Notes: a model not told the origin generated them from the sequence alone. A stretch of 14,240 nt of DNA from Peptostreptococcaceae bacterium (GCA_029983575.1 JASBZE010000045.1:1-14240), one strand, 5' to 3'; counted from the first letter of the stretch, positions 6,982-14,240 are shown. Translations and numbers: made by a program.

Positions 6982-9192
6982 TTGAAATTAAACTATAAAA
7001 TATCGGATATATTCATGGTAAGGGTTCCGTCTTTGCCATTTAATACTTTAAATAAAATTGAAAACTACAATAGTATTAAGGAACTTACTAACAGCATAAG
7101 ATTTGATATAAATATAAATGATCTTTTAATGATCAGTAATTTAGCTCTATATAATACATATAAATGTAAAAAGTTAACAAAAAAAACAGAAAAACAGTTA
7201 AATATGAGCATAAAAAATTATATAAGAAGAACAGTAACTAGACCTACACCATTTGGGATTTCATCAGGAGTAGAAATGGGATATTTTGCGGATAAGACAA
7301 ACTTAGTCTTGGATTCTAATGGTTTCATGAATTTTGCTAAAATAGATACAGAATGGTTATATAAATTAGTTTATCTAATACAAAGTGATAAAAGGAATCT
7401 TGATAGACTATTTTTTTACAGTAACCAAGATCTACATACTATTGGAAATATGATAAAAAATAATGATGTGGTCGATATAAGTAATAGCATGAATAATATG
7501 AGTGAAATATTAATAAAAAAAAGTTACTTAATTGAAGAGATCTTGGAACTATGCGAAAGAGGAATTAGAGGAGATATTCTTAAGCGTAAAGTTATGAATG
7601 ATTATTCAGGAGTATCGGAAGAAAAAGTAGACAAAATAATTAATAACTTAATTGACTGTGGTTATTTAATTACTGATTTATTTCCGATAGCATTCCATGA
7701 GGACTCACTTAAACATATATTAGATTGGTTAAATAAAAATAGGCCTTGTAGTGAATTATTATCATCATTATTGAAGATAGAAAGATATATATCTAAATAT
7801 AATCACGATAATAACATAGAACATCTAAAGTATATTTATAGTATTATGGAAAAAATAGTATCGAGTAATAATTACGTTCATGTAACTAGAAAACTATCTT
7901 TACGTGAGAAGACAATAAGCGTACAGGTGAAAGAAGAAGTTGAAAGATTTATAAATAATATATCTAGAATAAACATTAGCAAATGTGATAGATACAAAAA
8001 ATTTAAATATAAATTCCTAGACACCTATGGATATAATAGTAAGATTAATATATTAGATTTATTTGAAGAAAACAGAAACGGCTTGATATATGACATATAT
8101 CAGCTTGAGTATTTGGATGTGCAAGATTGTGAAAACTACCTATCAATAAAATCTTACATTAGAAATTCAATAAATGAGGCTATAATCAACGGCAAAGATG
8201 AAGTATATTTGGATACAGAAAAATTAATTTCATTATGTGTAAAAGAAGGTGAAGATAAATACGAGTATATAGACACTTTTGATATTAATTTTATTCTAAG
8301 AAAAGAACATAATAAACATGATATCATATTAGCACCCATTGCTTCTTCGAACAGAGCGGGGCAAATGATTAATAGATTTTCTTGTGTATTAGATAATAAT
8401 TTATATGATGAGTATTTGTCATTTATAAGAAGATGTGATAAATCAATAGAAAATAAAAAAAATATATCTTTGGTTGAAATTAGAGAAATTACAAATCAAA
8501 CTAGAATGCTCAATATTAGAAATTATGAAAAAATAACAGATAGTCATTTACCAATATCGATCAAAACTCATTGGAATGGAAAAATAAATATAAAAGATAT
8601 ATTTGTTTATATAGATATAAATAATAAAATCAATGTTATAGATAACAAAACTGGAAATAATATTAAGATAGTAAGTAATGATATGTTGAACTCTTACACT
8701 AAATCTAGATTAAACAAAATATTATATAACTTGACTAATAATGAGATCAGCGTATTAGACGTCATAAGGTCCGCTATTAATAATGAGTTTACGTACATAC
8801 CTAGAGTTAAGATAGACGATATTTATATTAATATGAAGAGATGGAAAGTAGAAAATAACTTATTAAATACAGAAAATATAGTATCGTTTAAGGATAAAAT
8901 TAAAGAAATATTCGAAATGTACAAGATACCACAATATGTGTATTTGACAGATGATGATAATAGGCTTTTAATAAATATATGTGATGAAACTGATCTAGAA
9001 TACATATATAAATATTCTAGAAAAAGAGAGATATCTTTATTTGAGGAAGTTGAGTACGACAAAGATCACCAACCGGTAGTAAAAGACGAAAGACTACAGA
9101 GGTTTTGTTCAGAAATAACTGTTTCTGTATATAATGAAGAAAATGATATAAAAAAGAAAATGATGAATATTTGTATAAAAATGATTCAATAA
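6982..9192 (+). CDS. lanB: LanB lanthipeptide dehydratase, glutamylation domain
   Basis: 736 residues covering the N-terminal (Lant_dehydr_N) domain that transfers glutamate from glutamyl-tRNA to Ser/Thr of the precursor. The opening YKISDIFMVRVPSLPF and the hallmark RRTVTRPTPFGISSGV (82-97) are characteristic; Arg14, Arg83, Arg87 and Thr89 fall at the numbers I recall as important in NisB. Translation starts at TTG 6982, supported by GAGGAGG seven bases upstream; no better ATG is available. It begins 27 bases after the exporter gene. Classical LanB is a single chain of about 1000 residues, whereas here the elimination domain is in the next, overlapping ORF in the -1 frame. This ORF ends about 11 codons after a slippery heptamer with a tail (KMMNICIKMIQ) that is not family-like. 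Confidence 0.93.
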   Translation: MKLNYKISDIFMVRVPSLPFNTLNKIENYNSIKELTNSIRFDININDLLMISNLALYNTYKCKKLTKKTEKQLNMSIKNYIRRTVTRPTPFGISSGVEMGYFADKTNLVLDSNGFMNFAKIDTEWLYKLVYLIQSDKRNLDRLFFYSNQDLHTIGNMIKNNDVVDISNSMNNMSEILIKKSYLIEEILELCERGIRGDILKRKVMNDYSGVSEEKVDKIINNLIDCGYLITDLFPIAFHEDSLKHILDWLNKNRPCSELLSSLLKIERYISKYNHDNNIEHLKYIYSIMEKIVSSNNYVHVTRKLSLREKTISVQVKEEVERFINNISRINISKCDRYKKFKYKFLDTYGYNSKINILDLFEENRNGLIYDIYQLEYLDVQDCENYLSIKSYIRNSINEAIINGKDEVYLDTEKLISLCVKEGEDKYEYIDTFDINFILRKEHNKHDIILAPIASSNRAGQMINRFSCVLDNNLYDEYLSFIRRCDKSIENKKNISLVEIREITNQTRMLNIRNYEKITDSHLPISIKTHWNGKINIKDIFVYIDINNKINVIDNKTGNNIKIVSNDMLNSYTKSRLNKILYNLTNNEISVLDVIRSAINNEFTYIPRVKIDDIYINMKRWKVENNLLNTENIVSFKDKIKEIFEMYKIPQYVYLTDDDNRLLINICDETDLEYIYKYSRKREISLFEEVEYDKDHQPVVKDERLQRFCSEITVSVYNEENDIKKKMMNICIKMIQ
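9150..9156 (+). other. Candidate -1 frameshift site A AAA AAG (LanB)
   Basis: The lanB frame reads ATA AAA AAG AAA ATG; the heptamer A AAA AAG is in correct X XXY YYZ phase and is the same as the well-known E. coli dnaX slip site. After a -1 slip the frame reads Glu-Asn-Asp-Glu-Tyr-Leu-Tyr and runs into the elimination domain, giving about 1025 residues, the normal LanB size. Both frames are open only from 9147 to 9189. No Shine-Dalgarno-like stimulator and only weak AT hairpins are seen nearby. Confidence 0.5.
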
Positions 9193-10058
9193 GATATGAT
9201 CAATCAAACATATATTTTCATTTTTCTAATAATTGGATATACCTAAAGTTGTATTATAGTAAGAATAGAGACAGGGATATTTTGATTTGGATAGGAGAAC
9301 TAAATAAAAAAAATATAAATATTCAAAAAAAATTCGTTGTAAGATATCAAGATATAAAGGGTGAACATATTCGATATAGAATAAAATTAAATGATAATGA
9401 AGATGATAAACAAATAGTCACCCTATTTAGAGAATTTAATGAATTTTCTAAAACAGGAGCAATAAAAGATGTGGATATTTGTACGTACTATCAAGAAACT
9501 AATCGATATGGGGGCATAAACCTAATAGATGACATAGAGACATTTTTTGATGCAGATACAAAATTAATAATCCACATAAATGAGTTATATAAAATAGATA
9601 CGCTAGATAGATATCAAGAATTTCAATTATACACTATAGGTATATTAACAATATTATTGGAATTCTATTATGATTACGAAGAAATATACATTAAACTACA
9701 TAAGAATGTTGTGGATAATAACAATAAAAAATATTATAGGAGTATGAAAGAATACATTATACCGTTCATCGAAACTATTATAAATGGTGAAATGCCTATA
9801 AAAACAAGGATTGATGAACAAAAACTATTATGCAGGAAAAAAGAAATGAGAAAAATCAAATCAAAACTGGAGTCATATGGAGATGATGAAAGAGATAATA
9901 TCATATTTTCACTAATTCATATGTACTGTAATAGGCTAAATGGTGATAATACATTAGAAAATAAGTACCTAGAATTAATTAAGTATGCATTAAAGGAAAT
10001 AATATCTAGAAATAAATATATAAGGAGTAAGAGTTATAATGGAGAAACATATAATTAA
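9171..10058 (+). CDS. lanB: LanB glutamate-elimination domain (SpaB_C-type), separate ORF
   Basis: 295 residues matching the C-terminal LanB domain that removes glutamate to leave dehydroalanine/dehydrobutyrine. The opening NWIYLKLYYSKNRDRDIL is the typical start of this domain, and the rest has the usual length and helical, charged character. The nearest start in frame is TTG 9171, without a ribosome binding site; the frame stays open upstream to 9147, across a candidate -1 slip site. It is therefore more likely the second half of one LanB chain, or a frame-shifted gene, than an independently started protein. Natural split dehydratases do exist (thiopeptide and pinensin pathways), so a stand-alone enzyme cannot be excluded. 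The 3' end overlaps lanC by 20 bases. Confidence 0.85.
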   Translation: MYKNDSIRYDQSNIYFHFSNNWIYLKLYYSKNRDRDILIWIGELNKKNINIQKKFVVRYQDIKGEHIRYRIKLNDNEDDKQIVTLFREFNEFSKTGAIKDVDICTYYQETNRYGGINLIDDIETFFDADTKLIIHINELYKIDTLDRYQEFQLYTIGILTILLEFYYDYEEIYIKLHKNVVDNNNKKYYRSMKEYIIPFIETIINGEMPIKTRIDEQKLLCRKKEMRKIKSKLESYGDDERDNIIFSLIHMYCNRLNGDNTLENKYLELIKYALKEIISRNKYIRSKSYNGETYN

Positions 10059-11253
10059 TGATAAAATACTAAATATTATTGATAAATACATAAAGGTATT
10101 AGATTATAAAAGTAAGAAGGATTTTATCTATGATGAGGAGATGTATGTATTTGTACTTTCTATAGGTATTTTATATGATTATTTCGATGAAAAATACAAA
10201 GATATGTTTGTGGATATGGTTTATAGGATAGCATATATCGTAAAAAATAGGATAGAAAATGGTTATCCATTTGAAATATCTATGTTTACTGGTTTGGGAT
10301 TGGCAGCTTTCTCCTTCGATGTATTTTCTAAAAAAACAGGAATGTTATGTAATTTTTCAAAAGATATAAATATTTTCTTGGCAATATACACAGAAAAAAA
10401 AGTAGAAAGTTACAGAATAGAAAATGGTATGCGTACTGAGTACTATGATCTAATTTATGGTGTTTCGGGAGTTATAAGTTATCTCGTTGAATTAGAGTAT
10501 ATGAAAAATAATAGAAAAATTTGGGATATTATAAAATTTTTGGAGAGTTTATTTGAGGAAAAAGAGTTCAATGGATATATGTTACCGAAATATCATATAG
10601 AAAAAAACAATCTTCATAACGATATCTTTAAAGATTACTTTAAAGAAGGATCCATTAATTTAGGATTATCACATGGAATAATATCTATACTTTACGCATT
10701 ATCGAAATCTGTAGAGAAAGGTTATATTACAAAAACAATTATTCATAATTGTTCTAAAATTATTGACATATATTTAAATGTTTTTAATGCAAAGCAATTG
10801 TATTTTGGGAGCCAGATTTCCCCCTATGAATATAAAAACCAAATCATGGCAAAAAAACAACCAAATTACATTGAAAGTTGGTGTTATGGTTCAGGAAGTA
10901 TAGCAATAGCATTATTAAATTCAATAAATCGTTTAGGTATAAATAATGAAAAATATATAAATATTTCACATAATATTCTTAAAAGAAATGTTGCGGACAT
11001 GAATATTGGAGAAATTATATTATGTCACGGATATTCAGGTTTATTACAAGAAAAGCTGTCTCTCAATATAATTACAGATAGAGAAAAAGTAGATTTTATT
11101 AATCTAATTACAGAAAATAAAAAATTTGAACGATTTTTTGAAACAAAGAAATCATATTTGAGTTTACTAGAAGGAATCAGTGGAATTATATTTTCATTGG
11201 AAAGTTTATTAAGTGGCAATAAGTATATACAAAATTTATTAATGTTATCTTAG
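10039..11253 (+). CDS. lanC: LanC lanthionine cyclase
   Basis: 404 residues, the usual size. This cytoplasmic zinc enzyme adds precursor Cys thiols to Dha/Dhb to close lanthionine rings. The toroid-forming Gly repeats are visible: YGVSG (140-144), GLSHGI (209-214), WCYGSGS (281-287), LCHGYSG (328-334) and LEGISG (377-382). The zinc ligands are Cys282, Cys329 and His330; His212 and Asp137 sit where NisC has its catalytic His and Asp. The ATG at 10039 is preceded by AAGGAG at 11 bases and lies inside the end of the dehydratase ORF (20-base overlap, different frame), indicating translational coupling. It is the last gene of the cluster. No clear terminator follows before the panT promoter 33 bases on. 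Confidence 0.95.
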   Translation: MEKHIINDKILNIIDKYIKVLDYKSKKDFIYDEEMYVFVLSIGILYDYFDEKYKDMFVDMVYRIAYIVKNRIENGYPFEISMFTGLGLAAFSFDVFSKKTGMLCNFSKDINIFLAIYTEKKVESYRIENGMRTEYYDLIYGVSGVISYLVELEYMKNNRKIWDIIKFLESLFEEKEFNGYMLPKYHIEKNNLHNDIFKDYFKEGSINLGLSHGIISILYALSKSVEKGYITKTIIHNCSKIIDIYLNVFNAKQLYFGSQISPYEYKNQIMAKKQPNYIESWCYGSGSIAIALLNSINRLGINNEKYINISHNILKRNVADMNIGEIILCHGYSGLLQEKLSLNIITDREKVDFINLITENKKFERFFETKKSYLSLLEGISGIIFSLESLLSGNKYIQNLLMLS

Positions 11254-11276
11254 ACACATATAAATTAAAATCAACG

Positions 11277-11291
11277 GTCAAATATATTGAC
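11277..11291. repeat. Inverted repeat overlapping the panT -35 box
   Basis: GTCAA-atata-TTGAC, perfect 5-bp arms, whose right arm is the first five bases of the TTGACA -35 box. It may be an operator or chance. Confidence 0.2.
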
Positions 11292-11315
11292 AATGCTTTA
11301 TCGCTTTGTTAAAAT
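11287..11315 (+). promoter_or_regulatory. Strong sigma-A promoter for the panT-coaX operon
   Basis: Consensus -35 TTGACA (11287-11292), a 17-base spacer, and -10 TAAAAT (11310-11315, five of six). The expected start near 11322 gives a leader of about 90 bases before panT. It lies only 33 bases after the lanC stop, marking the boundary between the cluster and the housekeeping genes. Confidence 0.8.
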
Positions 11316-11321
11316 TGTATT

Positions 11322-11412
11322 TGTGAAAGGCGGACATCAAAGTGAGTCTGACCCTGCATAAATATAATATAGGAAGTCCGGCATCGTGACTGAGCTGGAA
11401 CGGAGGATAAAA
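11322..11412 (+). promoter_or_regulatory. Structured, GC-richer leader RNA upstream of panT (unclassified, possible riboswitch)
   Basis: The leader is clearly less AT-rich than its surroundings. CGGAC (11331-11335) pairs perfectly with GTCCG (11376-11380), enclosing a CCT..ATA/TAT-AGG hairpin (about 11353-11373). AGTC (11345-11348) can also pair with GACT (11388-11391), hinting at a multi-helix or pseudoknot fold. The 3' end runs into the GGAGG ribosome binding site of panT, so a translation switch is conceivable. I do not recognise it as a THF, TPP, FMN, preQ1, ZTP or T-box RNA. A pantothenate/CoA-responsive element is an inference from the genes it precedes. Confidence 0.4.
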
Positions 11413-12009
11413 ATGAATAAAAACATTGCAACAGTCGAAAATGTAAAGACATTGAACGTGAGGAAGTTGGTTATCATGGGTGTTCTTTCTGCAATATCCA
11501 TAATGCTATCGATTACGCCACTTGGATATATTCCAATAGGGCCAGTGCAGGCGACAATTATGCATCTGCCAGTAATCATAGGTGCGATATTAGAAGGACC
11601 GCTAGTTGGTGCAGTGATAGGTTTGGTGTTTGGAGTTACGAGTCTTTTAAGAGCAGTACTAAACCCAAGTGTAGCATCATTTCTATTTATGAACCCAGTG
11701 ATATCAGTAGTGCCAAGGGTACTTATGGGATTTTTGGCTTATTACATTTATATGGGTATTTTCAAGGTGAGCATAAAAACCGCAGCTCCTATTACAGGAT
11801 TTTTAGCATCAATGATTAACACAGTGGGTGTTTTGGGTAGTATATATATATTGTATGCTGAAAGATATCTAGAAGTAATAGGAAAGTCAGGTTCAGCAGC
11901 CAAGATAATTGGAGCCATAGCTGTGACAAATGGAGTGCCAGAAGCTATTTTGGCAGCAGTTGTTGTTTCAGCGGTTGTTGGTGTTATGAAAAAAATTAGA
12001 AAGCACTAA
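11413..12009 (+). CDS. panT: ECF transporter S component, probable pantothenate uptake protein
   Basis: A 198-residue membrane substrate-binding subunit of an energy-coupling-factor vitamin transporter. After a polar start it has about six hydrophobic segments from RKLVIMGVLSAISIMLSI to AVVVSAVVGVMKK, rich in small residues, with the VQATIMHLPVIIGAILEGP loop typical of the family. ATG 11413 is chosen because GGAGG lies eight bases upstream; an in-frame GTG at 11386 has no such site. The ECF energising module is not in the window, as usual for group II transporters. Substrate is inferred: the next gene, 27 bases on, is pantothenate kinase, and PanT-coaX pairing is known in Firmicutes. Confidence 0.8.
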   Translation: MNKNIATVENVKTLNVRKLVIMGVLSAISIMLSITPLGYIPIGPVQATIMHLPVIIGAILEGPLVGAVIGLVFGVTSLLRAVLNPSVASFLFMNPVISVVPRVLMGFLAYYIYMGIFKVSIKTAAPITGFLASMINTVGVLGSIYILYAERYLEVIGKSGSAAKIIGAIAVTNGVPEAILAAVVVSAVVGVMKKIRKH

Positions 12010-12036
12010 AATTTAGACTAATGGATAGGAAAAATT

Positions 12037-12804
12037 ATGTTATTGGTATTTGATGTAGGAAATACAAACACTGTTCTCGGTGTTTACGAGGGAAACAAGT
12101 TAATAAAGTTTTGGAGGATAGGTTCAGATAAACAAAAGACTTCAGATGAATATGGAATGCTCATAAACGATCTATTTGCCCATTCTGGATTTGAACTAAG
12201 TCAGGTAGAGAGCATTATTATTTCTTCAGTAGTGCCGGATGTTATGCACTCTCTAGAAAATTTCTGTAAGAAGTATTGTAATATCAATCCACTAATTATA
12301 GGGCCGGGTATTAAGACGGGTCTTAATATTAAATACTATAATCCAAAGCAAGTAGGCGCGGATAGGATTGTAAATGCCGTTGCGGGAATCGAAAAGTACG
12401 GTTACCCACTTATAATCATAGACTTCGGTACGGCGACTACATTCTGTGCTATCTCTGATAAGGCAGAGTATCTGGGCGGGGTAATCGCACCTGGTATTAA
12501 GATTTCATCAGAAGCACTTTTTCAAAATGCGTCGAAACTTCCTAGAGTTGAGCTTTTAAATCCGGGAATGACTATTTGTAAGAGTACTACACAAGCCATG
12601 CAAGCCGGTATGGTGTTTGGATATGCGGGTATGGTCGATAAGATAGTCGACACTATGAAAAAAGAGCTTGGAGGAGGAGATATAAAAGTTATCGCCACTG
12701 GTGGACTTGCTAATCTTATTTCTTCTGAGACAGATAGAATTGATCATATCGACCCGATGTTGACACTTTATGGACTCAAGATAATTTATGATAAAAATAA
12801 ATAA
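12037..12804 (+). CDS. coaX: Type III pantothenate kinase
   Basis: 255 residues, the family's normal length. It phosphorylates pantothenate with ATP, the first step of coenzyme A synthesis, in the cytoplasm. ASKHA-fold motifs are clear: DVGNTN (6-11, phosphate-binding), GADR (107-110), DFGTATT (129-135), GGVIAPG (147-153) and ATGGLA near the C-terminus. Start ATG 12037 has a modest AGGA site. It lies 27 bases after panT, so uptake and first-step activation of the vitamin are co-transcribed from the promoter at 11287. Two hairpins follow the stop codon. Confidence 0.97.
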   Translation: MLLVFDVGNTNTVLGVYEGNKLIKFWRIGSDKQKTSDEYGMLINDLFAHSGFELSQVESIIISSVVPDVMHSLENFCKKYCNINPLIIGPGIKTGLNIKYYNPKQVGADRIVNAVAGIEKYGYPLIIIDFGTATTFCAISDKAEYLGGVIAPGIKISSEALFQNASKLPRVELLNPGMTICKSTTQAMQAGMVFGYAGMVDKIVDTMKKELGGGDIKVIATGGLANLISSETDRIDHIDPMLTLYGLKIIYDKNK

Positions 12805-12889
12805 TCCCTATTAGGGGTTTACTTAAGAAATTTAGCTATGGGTGACTCAGATTTTTAGAGAGTTACTAAGCAGATAATTGTAAATCTGT
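12805..12889 (+). other. Region after coaX with mutually exclusive stem-loops
   Basis: The stretch holds CCCT-att-AGGG just after the coaX stop, GTGACTC/GAGTTAC (12842-12848 with 12860-12866), CAGAT/ATCTG (12871-12875 with 12884-12888), and an alternative CAGATTT (12848-12854) with AAATCTG (12882-12888). The last two share the same right arm, directly before the terminator. No ORF is seen. Confidence 0.3.
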
Positions 12890-12917
12890 GGATGATTCTT
12901 TTGAATCATCCCTTTTT
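12890..12917 (+). terminator. Intrinsic terminator between coaX and dusB
   Basis: GGATGATTC and GAATCATCC form a perfect 9-bp stem with a TTTT loop, followed by CTTTTTA. It should end the panT-coaX transcript. dusB would then need its own promoter in 12918-13054, where only weak candidates are seen (for example TTTACG-17-TGAAAT). Confidence 0.8.
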
Positions 12918-13054
12918 ACGTGTTAAATACCGAATTATGAAATAAGCAGAAATTAGAAGAAATAAGAAGAATTTATTTATAAGATTTTATGATTTAAAAA
13001 AGACAAACAACAAACCATAGATAATAAAAAAAGAAAAACTAGGTAGGTGAATTG

Positions 13055-14029
13055 ATGAGATTTAGTAAAGATGTTGAAATAGATAATGAGGTTTTTTCGG
13101 CACCAATGGCAGGGGTTACCGATCTTCCATTTAGGATGGTCTGCAAAAAACACGGTTGTGGGCTTCTCTATACTGAGATGATAAACGCAAAGGCACTCTC
13201 TTATGGAGATAAAAACACTTTGAAGATGCTTACGATTAGAGAGGAAGAGAGGCCAGTGGCAATTCAAATTTTTGGATCCGAACCTCATTTTATGGCTACT
13301 GCAGCTGAGATTTTAAATGAGTATCCAAACGTAGTACTTGATATTAATATGGGATGTCCCGCGCCAAAAGTCGTTAAAAATGGAGACGGGTCAGCTCTTA
13401 TGAAAGATCCTATACTAGCGGGAAATATTATGGAGAGGGTAGTTAAATATTCTGAGAAGCCTGTTACTGTAAAAATTAGAAAAGGCTGGGACGATGAGCA
13501 TGTAAACGCCGTTCAGATAGCAAAAATTGCCGAGGAATCTGGAATATCGGCAATAACTGTTCACGGAAGAACTAGAGAGCAATATTATTCAGGAAAAGCT
13601 GACTGGGATATAATAGAAGAGATTAAAAATGAAGTCAATATACCAGTAATTGGAAATGGCGATATATTTACATTTGAAGATGCTGTAAACATAAGAAAAA
13701 AAACCGATTGTGATGCGATTATGATAGGTAGGGGTGCCCAAGGAAATCCATGGATTTTTGATAGGGTAAACCATTATATAAAAACTGGAGAGATTATCAA
13801 ACCTCCTAGTGTAGGGGAGAAGATAGACACAGCTATAGAACATATGAAGATGGCAGTTGAGTTTGAGGGAGAGTATGTAGCCGTAAGAGAGATGAGAAAG
13901 CACATAGGTTGGTATCTCAAGGGAATAAAGCATTCGGCTAGATATAGAAATGAAATCAATCAACTCACTGAGGTAGAGGATGTTATATTAAAATTAATGG
14001 ATTTAAAGAAATTAAATGAAAGTATTTAA
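13055..14029 (+). CDS. dusB: tRNA-dihydrouridine synthase, DusB/NifR3 type
   Basis: A flavoenzyme of 324 residues that reduces specific uridines in tRNA to dihydrouridine. The N-terminal FMN-binding TIM barrel shows SAPMAGVTDLPFR (15-27), the catalytic Cys101 in NMGCPAPKVVKNG, Lys140 in VTVKIRKGWD, His170 in ITVHGRTREQ, GNGDI (200-204) and GRGAQGNPW (225-233). A helical C-terminal RNA-binding domain follows (about 245-324). ATG 13055 is preferred over the adjacent TTG 13052 because the AGGTGA site is at a better distance and Met-Arg-Phe is the usual start. In Clostridia this gene often follows coaX and precedes greA/lysS; the next gene is outside the window. Confidence 0.95.
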   Translation: MRFSKDVEIDNEVFSAPMAGVTDLPFRMVCKKHGCGLLYTEMINAKALSYGDKNTLKMLTIREEERPVAIQIFGSEPHFMATAAEILNEYPNVVLDINMGCPAPKVVKNGDGSALMKDPILAGNIMERVVKYSEKPVTVKIRKGWDDEHVNAVQIAKIAEESGISAITVHGRTREQYYSGKADWDIIEEIKNEVNIPVIGNGDIFTFEDAVNIRKKTDCDAIMIGRGAQGNPWIFDRVNHYIKTGEIIKPPSVGEKIDTAIEHMKMAVEFEGEYVAVREMRKHIGWYLKGIKHSARYRNEINQLTEVEDVILKLMDLKKLNESI

Positions 14030-14240
14030 ATGTAGTACTAGCGATACATATGTAAATTTTCAAAGTAGGCGAGGTAGTATTGACACTATAAAGGAAAATT
14101 CGAATAGTAAGCGATAAATATGATGATTGAGTCTTAAGACATTATCACTTTCGAATCAGAAGAATACAATATATAATTTTACAACTGTGTAGTGTGATAT
14201 AACATATGTTACAGAAATACATAAAAAAAGAGGAACTCTC
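14030..14240. other. Non-coding 3' region after dusB with an imperfect long inverted repeat
   Basis: No ORF or convincing promoter is seen. From 14098 to 14156 the strand can fold: ATTCGA with TCGAAT, AAG with CTT, GATAA with TTATC, around a perfect palindrome GTCTTAAGAC (14131-14140). Short palindromes TACATATGTA (about 14045) and AACATATGTT (about 14203) flank it. TTGACA at 14080 has no matching -10. The last bases, AAAAAAAGAGGAACTCTC, may be the edge of a terminator hairpin for a convergent gene outside the window. Confidence 0.35.

Noticed and set aside
9171..10058. Stand-alone split dehydratase of the thiopeptide type as sole explanation
   Set aside because: Kept as an alternative but not preferred. 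The second ORF has only a TTG without a ribosome binding site, the frame is open back through a slip site, and the cyclase and precursor are lanthipeptide-type.
11383..11402. CGTGACTG in the panT leader, which resembles a conserved ZTP-riboswitch segment
   Set aside because: The second conserved ZTP part (a CCGCCUGGGC-like loop) is missing and there is no room for it before the start codon.
13589..13963. 124-codon minus-strand ORF opposite dusB
   Set aside because: Antisense to conserved dusB motifs, with no start signals.
14080..14108. TTGACA as -35 of a promoter after dusB
   Set aside because: At 16-19 base spacing no hexamer resembles TATAAT, so there is no supportable promoter.
1..14240. 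CRISPR arrays, tRNA/rRNA genes, insertion sequences
   Set aside because: No regularly spaced repeats, cloverleaf-like sequences, transposase motifs or terminal inverted repeats were found on reading both strands.

Overview
The window is AT-rich DNA from a low-GC Gram-positive anaerobe, most likely a Clostridia member. The order pantothenate ECF transporter - coaX - dusB, strong GGAGG-type ribosome binding sites and TTG/ATG starts fit Peptostreptococcaceae-like Clostridia. That assignment is inference from gene order and composition, not a database match.

Layout. The left edge (1-1441, minus) is the bulk of an NAD(P)-dependent aldehyde dehydrogenase whose last residues lie outside the window. 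From 1549 to 11253 runs a visibly more AT-rich block that reads as a class I lanthipeptide (lantibiotic-type) gene cluster. On the minus strand it starts with a two-component system: a multi-spanning HisKA_3-type sensor kinase in two overlapping frames (3963-3364 and 3364-2210), and a NarL/LuxR-type response regulator (2151-1549). This resembles ComP/ComA rather than the usual LanK/LanR pair. Divergently, on the plus strand, come an 80-residue precursor peptide (4144-4386), a strong stem-loop terminator/attenuator (4419-4466), a CPBP intramembrane protease (4504-5148), an ABC exporter in two frames (5192-5704 and 5695-6954), a LanB dehydratase in two frames (6982-9192 and 9171-10058) and a LanC cyclase (10039-11253). 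The right part (about 11287-14240) returns to housekeeping genes: a sigma-A promoter with a structured leader, an ECF S component (probably PanT), coaX, a terminator, dusB, and a 3' stretch with no gene.

How the cluster should work. The sensor/regulator pair probably controls the divergent precursor promoter. LanB glutamylates Ser/Thr and eliminates glutamate to give Dha/Dhb. LanC adds Cys thiols to them, and the ABC protein exports the product. The precursor has an LDLD leader motif and five Cys, each preceded 3 or 4 residues earlier by a Ser/Thr, so five consecutive non-overlapping rings are predicted. No LanP protease and no LanFEG immunity transporter are visible. The CPBP protease is the only candidate in the window for leader removal or self-protection.

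Most unusual point. Three genes (sensor, exporter, dehydratase) are each split into two overlapping reading frames. In all three the downstream frame is -1. In all three the short overlap contains a correctly phased -1 slippery heptamer (A AAA AAA, T TTT TTA, A AAA AAG), and the downstream half has no good ribosome binding site of its own. This could be programmed -1 frameshifting used across one cluster. It could also be parallel one-base losses in homopolymers, through decay, phase variation or sequencing error. The sequence alone cannot decide.
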